NCBI GenBank assembly: GCA_020721965.1
Contig: DYLS01000017.1
Coordinates: 1 to 53,368 of the forward strand
Reading direction: 5' to 3'
DNA length: 53,368 nt
From: Blastopirellula marina
GTDB lineage: Bacteria; Planctomycetota; Planctomycetia; Pirellulales; Thermoguttaceae
This document shows positions 17,973-26,755 of the stretch, piece by piece. The notes beneath the pieces were generated by a model that did not search any database, had not been told where the DNA came from, and saw nothing but the letters and a program-made list of their open reading frames with translations. Both the position numbers and the translations under genes were made by a program. Numbering within the stretch: the first letter of the stretch is position 1; every line of letters begins with the position of its first letter.

Positions 17973-18836
17973 TCACTGGCCGATACCCACATCGCGGGGA
18001 AGGAGGGGAATATCGCCCAAGTCGATGTCCTCTCCCGTAATCGTAAGGGTGCGCCGTCCCTGCGACCATTCCGGAAGTTGCAAGTGGCCAACGCGCTCGT
18101 GCCACAATTGCAACTCCCATCGCCCGACGGGTAGTCCCGCAAGCTCGAAGCGGCCATCGTCACGAGAAATGGCGAAGTAGGGGTTGTCTCGGACCAGGAG
18201 GTAAGCCTTTTCCCACGGGTGATAGTTGCAGCGGATGTCAAAAGGCTGGCTCTGGCCGCGACGAAATCTCCAGGTAGCTTCGGTATTGTCGCCGGGAGCC
18301 GGGGCCAGCACGATATTGGCTGGCAAATCCCCGAGCGGCGCGAAGGCCACGTTTTGCGCGATGGGATCGGAATTGACGATGTACAGCTCTTGCCGCAGAC
18401 GCCAGATTGCCAGGCAGTGCGGTTTGAAAATGCAATCGCGATTATCCAGAACCACTTGCCGGGCAGAGGATTCGGCGACGGAGACGCACACCGGCACGTC
18501 GCGGGAACGAACGTAGATGTAGACATTTGCCACGCCGCCCCCGGCATCGACCATCAGGGACTCATCTCGAATATCGAATTTCCCGCAGCAATCGACATCT
18601 TTATCGACGGTCAGCTTTTTTCGTTCCGGCGGTGTTCCTCGAAAAATGAACCGTCCCCGCACGCTGCCGCCATAATGTTCCGAAGCGGCAACGTAATGCC
18701 AGGGGGCCATCAGGGGCAGACTCGTGGCAGCCACCAGCGGCGCTCCCGTGGCCTGCAACCACTGCCGACGCGACCATGGCCGCGTGTGTTTTCGAAAGAC
18801 TTGCCGCCCAGACTCGCTCCCGGATGCTGAATCCAT
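17973..18836 (-). CDS. Tat-exported cupredoxin-like protein (methylamine-utilisation-like family)
   Basis: A 287-residue protein with a twin-arginine signal (RPWSRRQWLQATG, residues 19-31). The middle part resembles cupredoxin-like proteins of the planctomycete methylamine-utilisation type: DCIFKPHCLAI (134-144), NSDPIAQNVAF (155-165) and CNYHPWEKAY (203-212), then a carboxypeptidase-regulatory-like beta domain (GRFELAGLPVGRWELQLWHE). The usual copper site would be His, Cys, His, Met; here the first His is Gln161 and the Met is Glu209, so copper binding is doubtful. ATG 18836 has GAGG 5 bases upstream; the longer frame to 18929 is less likely. It lies first in the cyt c-ctaA-ctaB group. Confidence 0.7.
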   Translation of the reverse strand: MDSASGSESGRQVFRKHTRPWSRRQWLQATGAPLVAATSLPLMAPWHYVAASEHYGGSVRGRFIFRGTPPERKKLTVDKDVDCCGKFDIRDESLMVDAGGGVANVYIYVRSRDVPVCVSVAESSARQVVLDNRDCIFKPHCLAIWRLRQELYIVNSDPIAQNVAFAPLGDLPANIVLAPAPGDNTEATWRFRRGQSQPFDIRCNYHPWEKAYLLVRDNPYFAISRDDGRFELAGLPVGRWELQLWHERVGHLQLPEWSQGRRTLTITGEDIDLGDIPLLPRDVGIGQ

Positions 18837-19024
18837 CTCGACCTCACGGCGAATACAGCAGTTGGTAGGACCGTTGCCAAAAACACTCCCGCGGGCCGCG
18901 GAAAGCCCAGCGAAAAGCTGGCTTTTCATGGGACAAATGGGCGTAATGCCGGGAAACGCGCCGCGTCTGATGCCACCGCGCCAGCCCGCCGCCCGCGCCA
19001 GGCGATCTCACCTAATCCTACGTC

Positions 19025-19062
19025 TAACTCTGATTATAGACGTTAATTCTGATTATAGACGT
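19025..19062. repeat. 19-bp tandem duplication
   Basis: TAACTCTGATTATAGACGT is followed directly by TAATTCTGATTATAGACGT. This AT-rich piece lies in the 775-base gap between the divergent cupredoxin-like and flavoprotein genes. Confidence 0.8.
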
Positions 19063-19212
19063 GAAAAGTTAGTGCATCGGTAGGAGGGTGCATCTGCGGG
19101 ACGCCACGGCCGGGGCGCCGGGAAATGGCCATAGCGGAGGATGGATCGGAGAAAGAAGCCGCATACAGAGTTGGAAGACGCAGTCATGCAGCACGGCGTC
19201 GCGCTCGTAATG

Positions 19213-19360
19213 CCACAGCGCAGGGTTGTTTGCCACAGCACTGCGTTGTTCGCCACGGCCCAGGGTTGTTTGCGTAGCTCAACATCTTGTGGTGACGGGG
19301 CATGACGCCTCGCACCACATGCTGGGCACATCATGCGATGACGTGGACGTTGCGCTGTAG
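19213..19360 (+). repeat. Dispersed repeat family B, copy 2, with triplicated left end
   Basis: The right part is a normal family B copy (CTCAACATCTTGTGGTGA, CACATCATGC, ending TGCGCTGTAG then GATTAGG). Its left end is present three times in tandem as 20-base units beginning at 19213, 19233 and 19253, each of the form CCACAGCGCAGGGTTGTTTG. The triplication suggests slippage at the repeat terminus. Confidence 0.85.
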
Positions 19361-19422
19361 GATTAGGAGGGACCCGGGGTGAAGGGGCGGCCTGAACGGG
19401 CGGCGAACCGCCGAATGCCCTC

Positions 19423-19455
19423 TGCATATAGTCTGCATATCGTTTGCATATAGGC
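19423..19455. promoter_or_regulatory. 11-bp direct repeats, three units (possible regulator binding sites)
   Basis: TGCATATAGTC, TGCATATCGTT and TGCATATAGGC follow one another at an 11-base period, about one helix turn, so the TGCATAT cores face the same side of the DNA. They lie 157 bases upstream of the flavoprotein gene. A regulatory role is inferred. Confidence 0.5.
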
Positions 19456-19611
19456 CGTCAAAAAGCCGCCGAAGGGCCGGCGAAGGGCCGTCGCAATTGT
19501 GAAGCGACAATTTCCCCCTTGGTTGGCACGAGCGAGACCCCTTGTTAAGGTGAAGAAACAGTCAAGAGGGGGCAAAGAATTCGGTCAAGTGTTTTTTCGG
19601 GAGGAGTGGGG

Positions 19612-20184
19612 ATGAAGGTCGTGGCATCCAACGGCAGCGTGCGAAAGGACGGAAATACGGCCATCCTCGTAGAACGTGCATTGCAGGCTCTACGGGAAGA
19701 GGGGATCGAGACGGAACAGGTTCCCTTGGCAGGTCTGCACCTCAGCGGCTGCGCTGCGTGTTACCGCTGCTTCAAGCAGCAGGGGCGCTGCCATCAGAAG
19801 GATGACGGGATCAACGGCTTTATCGAAAAGATGGCGTCCGCCCAAGGCATTATCCTCGCGTCGCCGGTGTATTTCGCCGATGTGACGGCCAACATGAAGG
19901 CCCTGATCGAGCGTGCCGGAATGGTCGCCCGGGCAGCGGGCGATATGTTTCGCCGAAAAGTCGGGGCGGCGATTGTAGCCGTCCGTCGGGGTGGCGCCGT
20001 GCATACGTTCGATTCGCTCAATCACTTTTTCTTGATCGGGAAGATGATCACCGTCGGTTCGATTTATTGGAATCTCGGCCGGGGCCTACAGCCGGGAGAC
20101 GTGCAGAATGATGAAGAGGGACTCCGCACCATGCAGGTGCTAGGAGAGAACATGGCCTGGGTGATCAAGAGACTCTATTCCTGA
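19612..20184 (+). CDS. Iron-sulfur flavoprotein (NADPH-dependent FMN reductase family)
   Basis: A 190-residue flavodoxin-fold protein. 'SNGSVRKDGNTAILVERAL' (6-24) is the FMN phosphate loop, 'ASPVYFADVTANMKALIERAG' the second FMN loop. Between them lies a compact cysteine motif CAACYRC-x6-C (C47, C50, C53, C60), the [4Fe-4S] ligand spacing of archaeal-type iron-sulfur flavoproteins (Isf). Such proteins pass electrons or reduce O2 or H2O2. ATG 19612 follows GGAGG with 7-base spacing. It is the only plus-strand gene inside the minus-strand respiratory region and is convergent with the octahaem cytochrome gene. The 11-bp repeats upstream may control it. Confidence 0.88.
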   Translation: MKVVASNGSVRKDGNTAILVERALQALREEGIETEQVPLAGLHLSGCAACYRCFKQQGRCHQKDDGINGFIEKMASAQGIILASPVYFADVTANMKALIERAGMVARAAGDMFRRKVGAAIVAVRRGGAVHTFDSLNHFFLIGKMITVGSIYWNLGRGLQPGDVQNDEEGLRTMQVLGENMAWVIKRLYS

Positions 20185-20285
20185 TAAACGGGATTCCTGA
20201 CGGCCCGGGCTGGAGGCCATCCATCCCGCGGTCTGGTGATCCCAGGACATCATTGCCCCAATACCCCATTTCCACGGGTTTTCAT

Positions 20286-23200
20286 TCACGGAGGGGCCAG
20301 GGCGCCGTCGGGTGGCGGCGCGCAGCGGCTTGTCAAATATTCGCTGAGGACTGATAGCAAATCGAGGACGGCTGCCATTTGCTCGTGGCTGGACCTGTCC
20401 ATCACACTGCGGTCCAGAGGGCTTCCGCCGGCGGGAAACAGCGTTGGCATGGCCGTGTAAGGGAGAATCGCCCGCGGGTTTGCGACCCACGCACGAACGT
20501 AGTCGGCGCGGAGGCGCTCCGCGACGGTATCCAGTCGGGGAGCGGTCGTAATGGGCGAAGCGGAAGAGGGCTGCTGCCCCCCCGTGGAATGGCATTTACC
20601 GCAGTAGGTCTTCGTGTCCGTGAGGATGCGAAACGCTCCCTCCAAATAGTCGGGATCCTCGGCTTGCTTTCGCGCGAGCTTTTCGCGTCTCGCACCGGAT
20701 GACGGCGTGCGATCGGGCGGGGCCTGAGCAATTGCCTGCAAATAGGCCGTCAACAATTCGGCTTGCTCATGCGTCAAAGCGTAATGCGGCATGGCCAGCG
20801 GTACGTTGGGACGAATCGGGTAAGGGGACATCAGATAGCGCCACAGCCAATCGGGACGCACCGCCGCACCAATGTGTGCCAACGCTGGAGGCGTCCACCC
20901 CCAAACCTCGTCGTCCCCCGCAGTGAGTCCTTGTGCACGGATTCGGCGCAGTAAGATCGGGTGCAAAAGGTCGGAAAATGCCCCCCCTGTCTGCGGTGAC
21001 CGGAAAGTGATTTGCGGCTCGCTGATTGGCAGCGGCGGGCCATCGACCGGCCATAGCTCGCCGGCAATCAGAGCAGGACGGCGGAGACGGAAGAAGTAGA
21101 GTGGGCGTCCCCAATCGTCTTCTTCCGCGACAATCACCCCGTCTCCATTCCGCTGAGGTGCTCCTACCAAGTCCAGTGTCGTAAGCCCGCGAGCGTCCAC
21201 GGCCTCGGCGGCGTCGGCTTGGTACGCTTGTGGCAAACCCTGGTCGTTGGCTGTGCCACGCCATTGCAGAAGGGTCCGCGGGTCGCACTCGATCCGCCAT
21301 GTCTCGAAATGGGTCAGATGACATTGATCGCAGCCCAGCCGTTCGATCATCGCCCGCCCTCGCGCGAGGATGTCGGCAGTTTTGGGAGGGGGACGCAGTT
21401 GCGGCGGAATCGTGGGACGACGCAGTCCTGTCACGAAACACACCAGGGCCATGCGTTCCTCGCTTGAAAAAGGCCATTGCCCCATGCGAAGTCGTTCCGT
21501 GAATCTCTTGGCGTCCAGGTTGTAGTCGTAGCTTCGCGGCGATACTAGCTTCTGGTACAGCCAACCCTCGCGCTGCCAGCTGGCTAGCAGCAACAGCGGT
21601 AGGCCGTCGTGGTCCATCAGGAGCTTTTGGTCCGTGCGACCGGCAGGGGCCTCGGCCAGGTAGTTGTTGATATGCTCAAAGGCCAGTTGCTCAGGCTGCT
21701 TGGCCCCCCAATCGATCAGAGGCGGCCCGATGGGACCAGCGTCTTCCAGGCCGGGGATGTCGTGGCAACCGTGGCAGCCATGGCGGCGCAGCGCGCGGCG
21801 CCCGATGTAGCGCAGCTTCTTCTCGCGATCGAGCGGCGAGGCGATCTCTCGCACGTCTCCCCAAGCCGCGAGGGGGATCGCCGTCCAGGCATCGGGTGGC
21901 AGGCCCCGGGTGACAGCCTCTGCCAAAAGCCCCGCCGGGACTTGATTTTCCGCATATTCGCGAAACACGGCGTCAATGTCTGCCTCACCTAAAGATCGCT
22001 TGGGGACGGGAAGGGCGAACGAGGAACGGCCATCCCGGATGTCCGCCCGCGCAGGCTCGGTGCTGGACAGCAAATAGCCAGCCAGTGCACGCAACATCAC
22101 GCGGCGGCTCTCACCAGCGGCCAATGTGGCTTGGAATGGGCTGCGACACCGCGTTGCGTCGCGATCTTGAAGAGGCTCTCGTTGCGGCAGGTCCTCGGGG
22201 ATGGTGCTGGATGTCCGATTCGGGTCGTTTGCGCTAACAAGCCAGTGCCCCGCGCGAAACTGCGGACGCGGCATCCGCGTTTGCAGGCTCCAGGCGAGGG
22301 GATTGTCCAACCAGGCGGCCAGGCGATCCACAACCTCCGTGGGCGGCGCGTCCTGGGGCGTACGACGCTGAGTTAGGCGGGCCGGGAAGTCCCATCGAGC
22401 TACCAGCCCGGCCAGGTCCGGACCGAAGGTCGACTTGGCCTCGGGAAAATCGGGATGCCGGTGGCAGGCGAGGCAACCTTGTGTCTCGAACAGCAGCCTT
22501 CCCCATGCCATGTCGGTCCCGGAATCGGGACGACCGACGGTTGTGGCTAAGGGGGGGGTGTTCGCTGCGAGCGGTCGGGCGACGGCCGGTGGCGTTTGTG
22601 CTGTTGCTGTCAGATAGGCCGCCATACCCTCGATTTCGACGTCTTCATAGCGCGCCAGCACCTCCTGCTGCTCTCGCCCAACGTGACCCAGTAGGGCGAA
22701 TAGACGTGGCATCAGCGAGTCTGGTCGCAGAAGCCCGGGATTCGCGATGTAGGAGGCGATGTATGCGCGATCTCGCCGCTGGGCCACATAGCGTAGGCTT
22801 GGACCACGCGGTGGAAACATCGATTCGTGGCGAGGGATACGCAGGACGCGGAGCAATCGTGCGGCCTCCGCACGTGCAAAGAGGCTATTCCTATCGGCTG
22901 GGGATGCTGGGAGCGCAGCTTCTTTGTCAGCGTCCTCGCCGGGGCGGTTCTTGGATGAGGAAGTCGCCAACCAAGTCGCGATCTTGGCGGTGAGTTGGTG
23001 CCGTACTCTGTCGTCATTCCCGCTCAAATAGACGGTCGCAGCCTCACGCACCTCGGCTGGCAGCGAATCCAGCGTCAAGAGTTGTGCAGCCGTTCCGCGA
23101 TACGAAGGTTGGCGCAAAAGCCCTGGATCACTGGGATGCGGCGCGGCAGGGTCGGAGACGTCGTGGCAACCGTAACAACCGTAACGCTCGAAGGCCCGGC

Positions 23201-24488
23201 GTCCCTTCAGCAACAATTCGGCGGCGGGGCGAACAGGATCGCCGCGTTCGACTAGGTCGAAGACGTTGGGGTGACAGGCCAGGCAGCTCCGCTGGATGAG
23301 GGCCGCAGGAGGCATGGGACAGCGACAGCTTTGCTCCGGTTGCCAGGAAAGCTCCTGCTGCCAGCGGCGTGCCTCCGTCAGAGACTTGGGAAAGTGGCCC
23401 GTGTGTACGAAATCAAGAGACAGCCCTTGACCCTCATGGCAGATCGTGCACGCGAAGCCCTCTACCGGATGAGGACTGTCGGCTCGCAGGTAAAGGTCGG
23501 GCCGGGGGTGTCCCATCCACGGATTGGGGACGCCCCGCTGAACGGTCAAGCGAACCCAACGGGCGCGTCGCTGCAGTGCTGCGGCCGTAGGAAACTCGCG
23601 GCTCTGAACGCATTCGCTGGACGCGGCACTTTGCGCCGCCTGCGTCCAGTGGTCCAATGCCTGAATCAGGCTGGCCGCGTTGGAGATCGGGGAGTCCCCG
23701 ACTTCGAGGATGATGTCCCCCGATCGAAGTCCTGCCAAGGCGCCCGGCGAGTGGGGCGCGGTTTCCATGACGGTGACCCCCGAAGCATTGGCCGGGTGCC
23801 GAGCGGCTTTTCGGACCTCACCCAGAATGATCCCCCATCGGCGCCGAGCGATATCGGCGTGCGAGACGGAAGGGGAAGGCTGCGCGATCGCGGGCTGCTT
23901 CGCGGTCACGGTCTTAGCCGGGGCGTTTCCCCTGTCCCTGGAAAGAGGCACAAGTGGCAGCCAAACGTGCAGGACGCTGTCACGGACGACCACCGGACGG
24001 GCTGTGGGGACCGCTCCAGTCGGAATGTCCCAAGGTCCAATCGAGGCCTGGCTCAAGATCCCGTTGAATGTCGGTGCGTCCGTCTCTTCCAGAGATGCCC
24101 GGGGTCCCTCCGGCCAATCGATCAGGGCATGACAGGTGATGCAGCGGTCCATGTGTCGGGGACCGTCATCCCGCGAATCTTGTCGAAAACCGGGGACCTC
24201 GATAGCCCGAATCGCGATGGCCCGGTCCCACGACGGCGCAAAAGGGGGGCCGAAAAACCTTTCGGCCTCCCCGGGGGCGGATTGCGAAACGGCGCGTGGC
24301 AATCCTGATGAACCCCTGCTCCCGTAGCGCTCCAGCACGCGAGAGGCTTCGCTTTGATAATCCTTCCAAGGCCGTTGCCTGTCCTTTACAAGCCAAACGA
24401 TCGTGACGGTTAGCAGCAGCAAGGCACTCCCTGCGAACATGCCATGCAGGAGCTTGATATTGTAATGTGTGTCGTCTCGAATCTGCAT
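20286..24488 (-). CDS. Giant octahaem cytochrome c with PDZ domain, part of a bc-type complex
   Basis: A 1400-residue protein with one N-terminal membrane anchor (about residues 15-34) and eight CxxCH motifs: CITCH (C116), CTICH, CLACH, CYGCH, CLACH, CHGCH, CDQCH and CGKCH (C1296). A PDZ-like domain ('ALAGLRSGDIILEVGDSPI') lies at about residues 215-290, between the first and second heme motifs. Several segments look like separate cytochrome c domains, some followed by M-P-x-L/F motifs (RMPRPQF, AMPTLF) that could give Met ligands. It starts 29 bases after the subunit-IV-like gene and ends the Rieske-b-IV-c gene order, so it most likely replaces cytochrome c1 or f as electron acceptor. Its length is far beyond any canonical c1. 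Confidence 0.88.
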   Translation of the reverse strand: MQIRDDTHYNIKLLHGMFAGSALLLLTVTIVWLVKDRQRPWKDYQSEASRVLERYGSRGSSGLPRAVSQSAPGEAERFFGPPFAPSWDRAIAIRAIEVPGFRQDSRDDGPRHMDRCITCHALIDWPEGPRASLEETDAPTFNGILSQASIGPWDIPTGAVPTARPVVVRDSVLHVWLPLVPLSRDRGNAPAKTVTAKQPAIAQPSPSVSHADIARRRWGIILGEVRKAARHPANASGVTVMETAPHSPGALAGLRSGDIILEVGDSPISNAASLIQALDHWTQAAQSAASSECVQSREFPTAAALQRRARWVRLTVQRGVPNPWMGHPRPDLYLRADSPHPVEGFACTICHEGQGLSLDFVHTGHFPKSLTEARRWQQELSWQPEQSCRCPMPPAALIQRSCLACHPNVFDLVERGDPVRPAAELLLKGRRAFERYGCYGCHDVSDPAAPHPSDPGLLRQPSYRGTAAQLLTLDSLPAEVREAATVYLSGNDDRVRHQLTAKIATWLATSSSKNRPGEDADKEAALPASPADRNSLFARAEAARLLRVLRIPRHESMFPPRGPSLRYVAQRRDRAYIASYIANPGLLRPDSLMPRLFALLGHVGREQQEVLARYEDVEIEGMAAYLTATAQTPPAVARPLAANTPPLATTVGRPDSGTDMAWGRLLFETQGCLACHRHPDFPEAKSTFGPDLAGLVARWDFPARLTQRRTPQDAPPTEVVDRLAAWLDNPLAWSLQTRMPRPQFRAGHWLVSANDPNRTSSTIPEDLPQREPLQDRDATRCRSPFQATLAAGESRRVMLRALAGYLLSSTEPARADIRDGRSSFALPVPKRSLGEADIDAVFREYAENQVPAGLLAEAVTRGLPPDAWTAIPLAAWGDVREIASPLDREKKLRYIGRRALRRHGCHGCHDIPGLEDAGPIGPPLIDWGAKQPEQLAFEHINNYLAEAPAGRTDQKLLMDHDGLPLLLLASWQREGWLYQKLVSPRSYDYNLDAKRFTERLRMGQWPFSSEERMALVCFVTGLRRPTIPPQLRPPPKTADILARGRAMIERLGCDQCHLTHFETWRIECDPRTLLQWRGTANDQGLPQAYQADAAEAVDARGLTTLDLVGAPQRNGDGVIVAEEDDWGRPLYFFRLRRPALIAGELWPVDGPPLPISEPQITFRSPQTGGAFSDLLHPILLRRIRAQGLTAGDDEVWGWTPPALAHIGAAVRPDWLWRYLMSPYPIRPNVPLAMPHYALTHEQAELLTAYLQAIAQAPPDRTPSSGARREKLARKQAEDPDYLEGAFRILTDTKTYCGKCHSTGGQQPSSASPITTAPRLDTVAERLRADYVRAWVANPRAILPYTAMPTLFPAGGSPLDRSVMDRSSHEQMAAVLDLLSVLSEYLTSRCAPPPDGALAPP

Positions 24489-24517
24489 CGTCTGCTATAT
24501 CACAATAAAGATGAGAT

Positions 24518-25888
24518 TTAGATGGACCATCCCCATTCTGGTATATACACAAGGTAGTTCACATAGAAGATCTCTCGCAATAATATTTTAAGAGGTATCA
24601 TCAGCATAAAGAGAAATAGAAACATGGCGAGATAGTAGCGGACCGTGCCCACGCGGCGCCGGAATGCGTGGGTCGGGCCCCGTTGGAGAGCGAGGGGCAG
24701 GATTACGAAATAGGCAAGTAGCAGGCCGAGGCCGGGCCATTCCCGCGACAATACCTGGAACGCGCTTGGTGGCACGGCGGCATCGCCTGGCCGCGGGGAG
24801 CTGACTCCAATCAAACCGCTCACGCAGGAGGAGAGCGGGCGTGGCGCGGTGACCTCCACCTTGGGCAGTTCTCGCGGCTCGAATGGGCCATAAAAAGCCC
24901 AGTTGGGGCCGCGAAAGAAGACCCCTATGACAATCAGCAGCAACCACAGTCCCAAAAAGCCAAAAAGAAAGGCTGCTGTTGTCCGAGGACGCGTCGCAAA
25001 GGAATAGTATCCACTTCCCCCGGGGCAGTGATCGAGATAGGGTAATATCATGAGACCAAAGGTGAGGATGCTCGGTATGACGACGCCTGCCAACCACGGA
25101 TCGAAATAGACTAAAAGCTCCTGGAGACCCACGAAATACCAGGGAGCCTTGGCCGGATTGGGAGTATGCAGCGGATTGGCGGGTTGTTCTAACGGTGCTG
25201 ACATAGATAAGGACCAGGTTAATAGTAGTGTCGTGACGATGATCATCGCGAGAAGTTCTATATATACAAGATCAGGCCACACGAGCACCTTCTCCCGCTC
25301 CCGATGCTGGCCCTCAACGGGCGGCTGGCCGCAGGCGATGTGCTGATCGTTCCGGACTGCCAATGACAAGGCCGCGTAGAGATAGAAAAGGGTCGCCGCG
25401 ACCATGAGGAGGATCGCGAAATGGTCGGGCTGCGAAACGAGGCTGGCAAATGTGTTGTCGGTCAGGGCGACTAGGAAGGCGATGGCTGGGAGATTGAAGA
25501 CATGTGGCCGGGCCATGCGGGAAACCAACGGCCTGCGAAAGACGAGCAAAACAAAGAGCAGCCCCCACCAGATCAGGCAAACCGTTGCAGGGTTGAGCGA
25601 GGAATCGATGAAATCCCGGGCGACTTTAGGAATACTTGGAAGCTCGCCAGTGAACAGCCATCGCCCCAGGACAACAGCGGCCACTAGGGAGTAGAGGCCG
25701 AAGGCGGCGGGAACGAGGAACAGTCGAGGCCGGGCCGCGTCACGTCGCCAGCGAATTCCCGTTCGCACCGCGGCGACAGCGTTTATCACGGCGAGGATCG
25801 CGTAGATCCAGACCAGGATGGCGGGGGCCGGTTGTGGTGAAGGGAACAGCAGACGGTACAGCATGGTTTCGGAGGATGTTGCCATCAC
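24518..25888 (-). CDS. Cytochrome b C-terminal (subunit IV-like) protein with extra N-terminal membrane domain
   Basis: A 456-residue membrane protein. The central part (about 200-310) matches the C-terminal half of cytochrome b: VWPDLVYIELLAMI, 'ANPLHTPNPAKAPWYFVGL' and QELLVYFDPWLAGVVIPS. The quinol-site PEWY motif is replaced by APWY, a variant I know from some other menaquinol:cytochrome c reductases. Four or five additional hydrophobic segments precede it (residues 20-180), and three more follow, so the protein is about three times the size of b6f subunit IV. It lies between the b6-like and the giant cytochrome c genes, 48 and 29 bases from them. Confidence 0.87.
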   Translation of the reverse strand: MMATSSETMLYRLLFPSPQPAPAILVWIYAILAVINAVAAVRTGIRWRRDAARPRLFLVPAAFGLYSLVAAVVLGRWLFTGELPSIPKVARDFIDSSLNPATVCLIWWGLLFVLLVFRRPLVSRMARPHVFNLPAIAFLVALTDNTFASLVSQPDHFAILLMVAATLFYLYAALSLAVRNDQHIACGQPPVEGQHREREKVLVWPDLVYIELLAMIIVTTLLLTWSLSMSAPLEQPANPLHTPNPAKAPWYFVGLQELLVYFDPWLAGVVIPSILTFGLMILPYLDHCPGGSGYYSFATRPRTTAAFLFGFLGLWLLLIVIGVFFRGPNWAFYGPFEPRELPKVEVTAPRPLSSCVSGLIGVSSPRPGDAAVPPSAFQVLSREWPGLGLLLAYFVILPLALQRGPTHAFRRRVGTVRYYLAMFLFLFMLMIPLKILLREIFYVNYLVYIPEWGWSI

Positions 25889-25936
25889 GAGGGCACGGAC
25901 TTGATCTTGGATGCGAGCCGGTTGTTATGGCGGATG

Positions 25937-26710
25937 TTATAGCGGACCGCTAATGCCGCCGTCTTTGCGGACCCGCCAAAAGTGCAGGGCACAAAAGGCA
26001 AATGCAGCTAGCGGCAGTGCGATACAATGCAAGACATAAAAGCGATTCAAGGTTGTTTCGGTAACCTGGGTTGAGCCTAACAGCAGGAATCGGATGTCGG
26101 AATGCGGCGTGATCAACGGTTTGCCGCCGGCAGTAAGCCAGGTGGAACCAGGGCCCTCGTGCCCGAGAAACGGGGTGGCTCCGGCCATGTTGGTGCCGAC
26201 AGTAACCGCCCACATCGAAAGCTGGTCCCACGGCAACAAGTATCCCGTAAAAGCCAAAAAGAAGGTCAGCAAAAGGAGGAGCACTCCCACCACCCAGTTG
26301 AACTCGCGCGGCGGGCGATAACTACCCGTGAGAAACACGCGGAGCATGTGCAGCATTACGATGATGACCATCGCGTGCGCGCCCCAGCGGTGAATTTCGC
26401 GAAACATCCCAAAAGCCACAACGTCACGCAGTTCCAGCATGTCGCGATAGGCGTGCGTAGCCGTGGGACGGTAATACAGCATGAGCAACACGCCGGTGAC
26501 CGTCTCCACAAGCATCAGGAAGAAGGCGATCCCGCCGAGACACCAGGTGTAACCGATTCGGACGGCATGCCGAGAAATCGCCACCGGGTGCAGATGAAGC
26601 ACAAGGTTCGTCAACACCACAGCCGTTCGGGTTCGGCGATCCTTAGGGGCGGGATGCCGAATGATGCTGCGATAAAGTTGGGATCGGCGTATTCGTTGTC
26701 TTAGTCGCAT
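25937..26710 (-). CDS. Cytochrome b6-like subunit (N-terminal half of cytochrome b)
   Basis: A 257-residue membrane protein with four helices and two His pairs for two b hemes: H107 and H121 ([16 protein letters not shown]), H228 and H243 ([17 protein letters not shown]). The spacing of the second pair is that of b6, and the end [10 protein letters not shown] is b6-like. C57 in [10 protein letters not shown] aligns with Cys35 of cytochrome b6, which holds the extra covalent heme c(n), so a third heme is likely. This is the quinol-oxidising core of the complex, encoded 45 bases after the Rieske gene. Confidence 0.93.
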   Translation of the reverse strand: MRLRQRIRRSQLYRSIIRHPAPKDRRTRTAVVLTNLVLHLHPVAISRHAVRIGYTWCLGGIAFFLMLVETVTGVLLMLYYRPTATHAYRDMLELRDVVAFGMFREIHRWGAHAMVIIVMLHMLRVFLTGSYRPPREFNWVVGVLLLLLTFFLAFTGYLLPWDQLSMWAVTVGTNMAGATPFLGHEGPGSTWLTAGGKPLITPHSDIRFLLLGSTQVTETTLNRFYVLHCIALPLAAFAFCALHFWRVRKDGGISGPL

Positions 26711-26755
26711 GGAACTGTCACAGCACGGTAGAAACTTTTACTGCACAATATGCTT

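Noticed and set aside
19213-19455. Regularly spaced repeats as a CRISPR array
   Set aside because: Units are contiguous tandem copies of 20 and 11 bases without unique spacers, and no cas gene is near.
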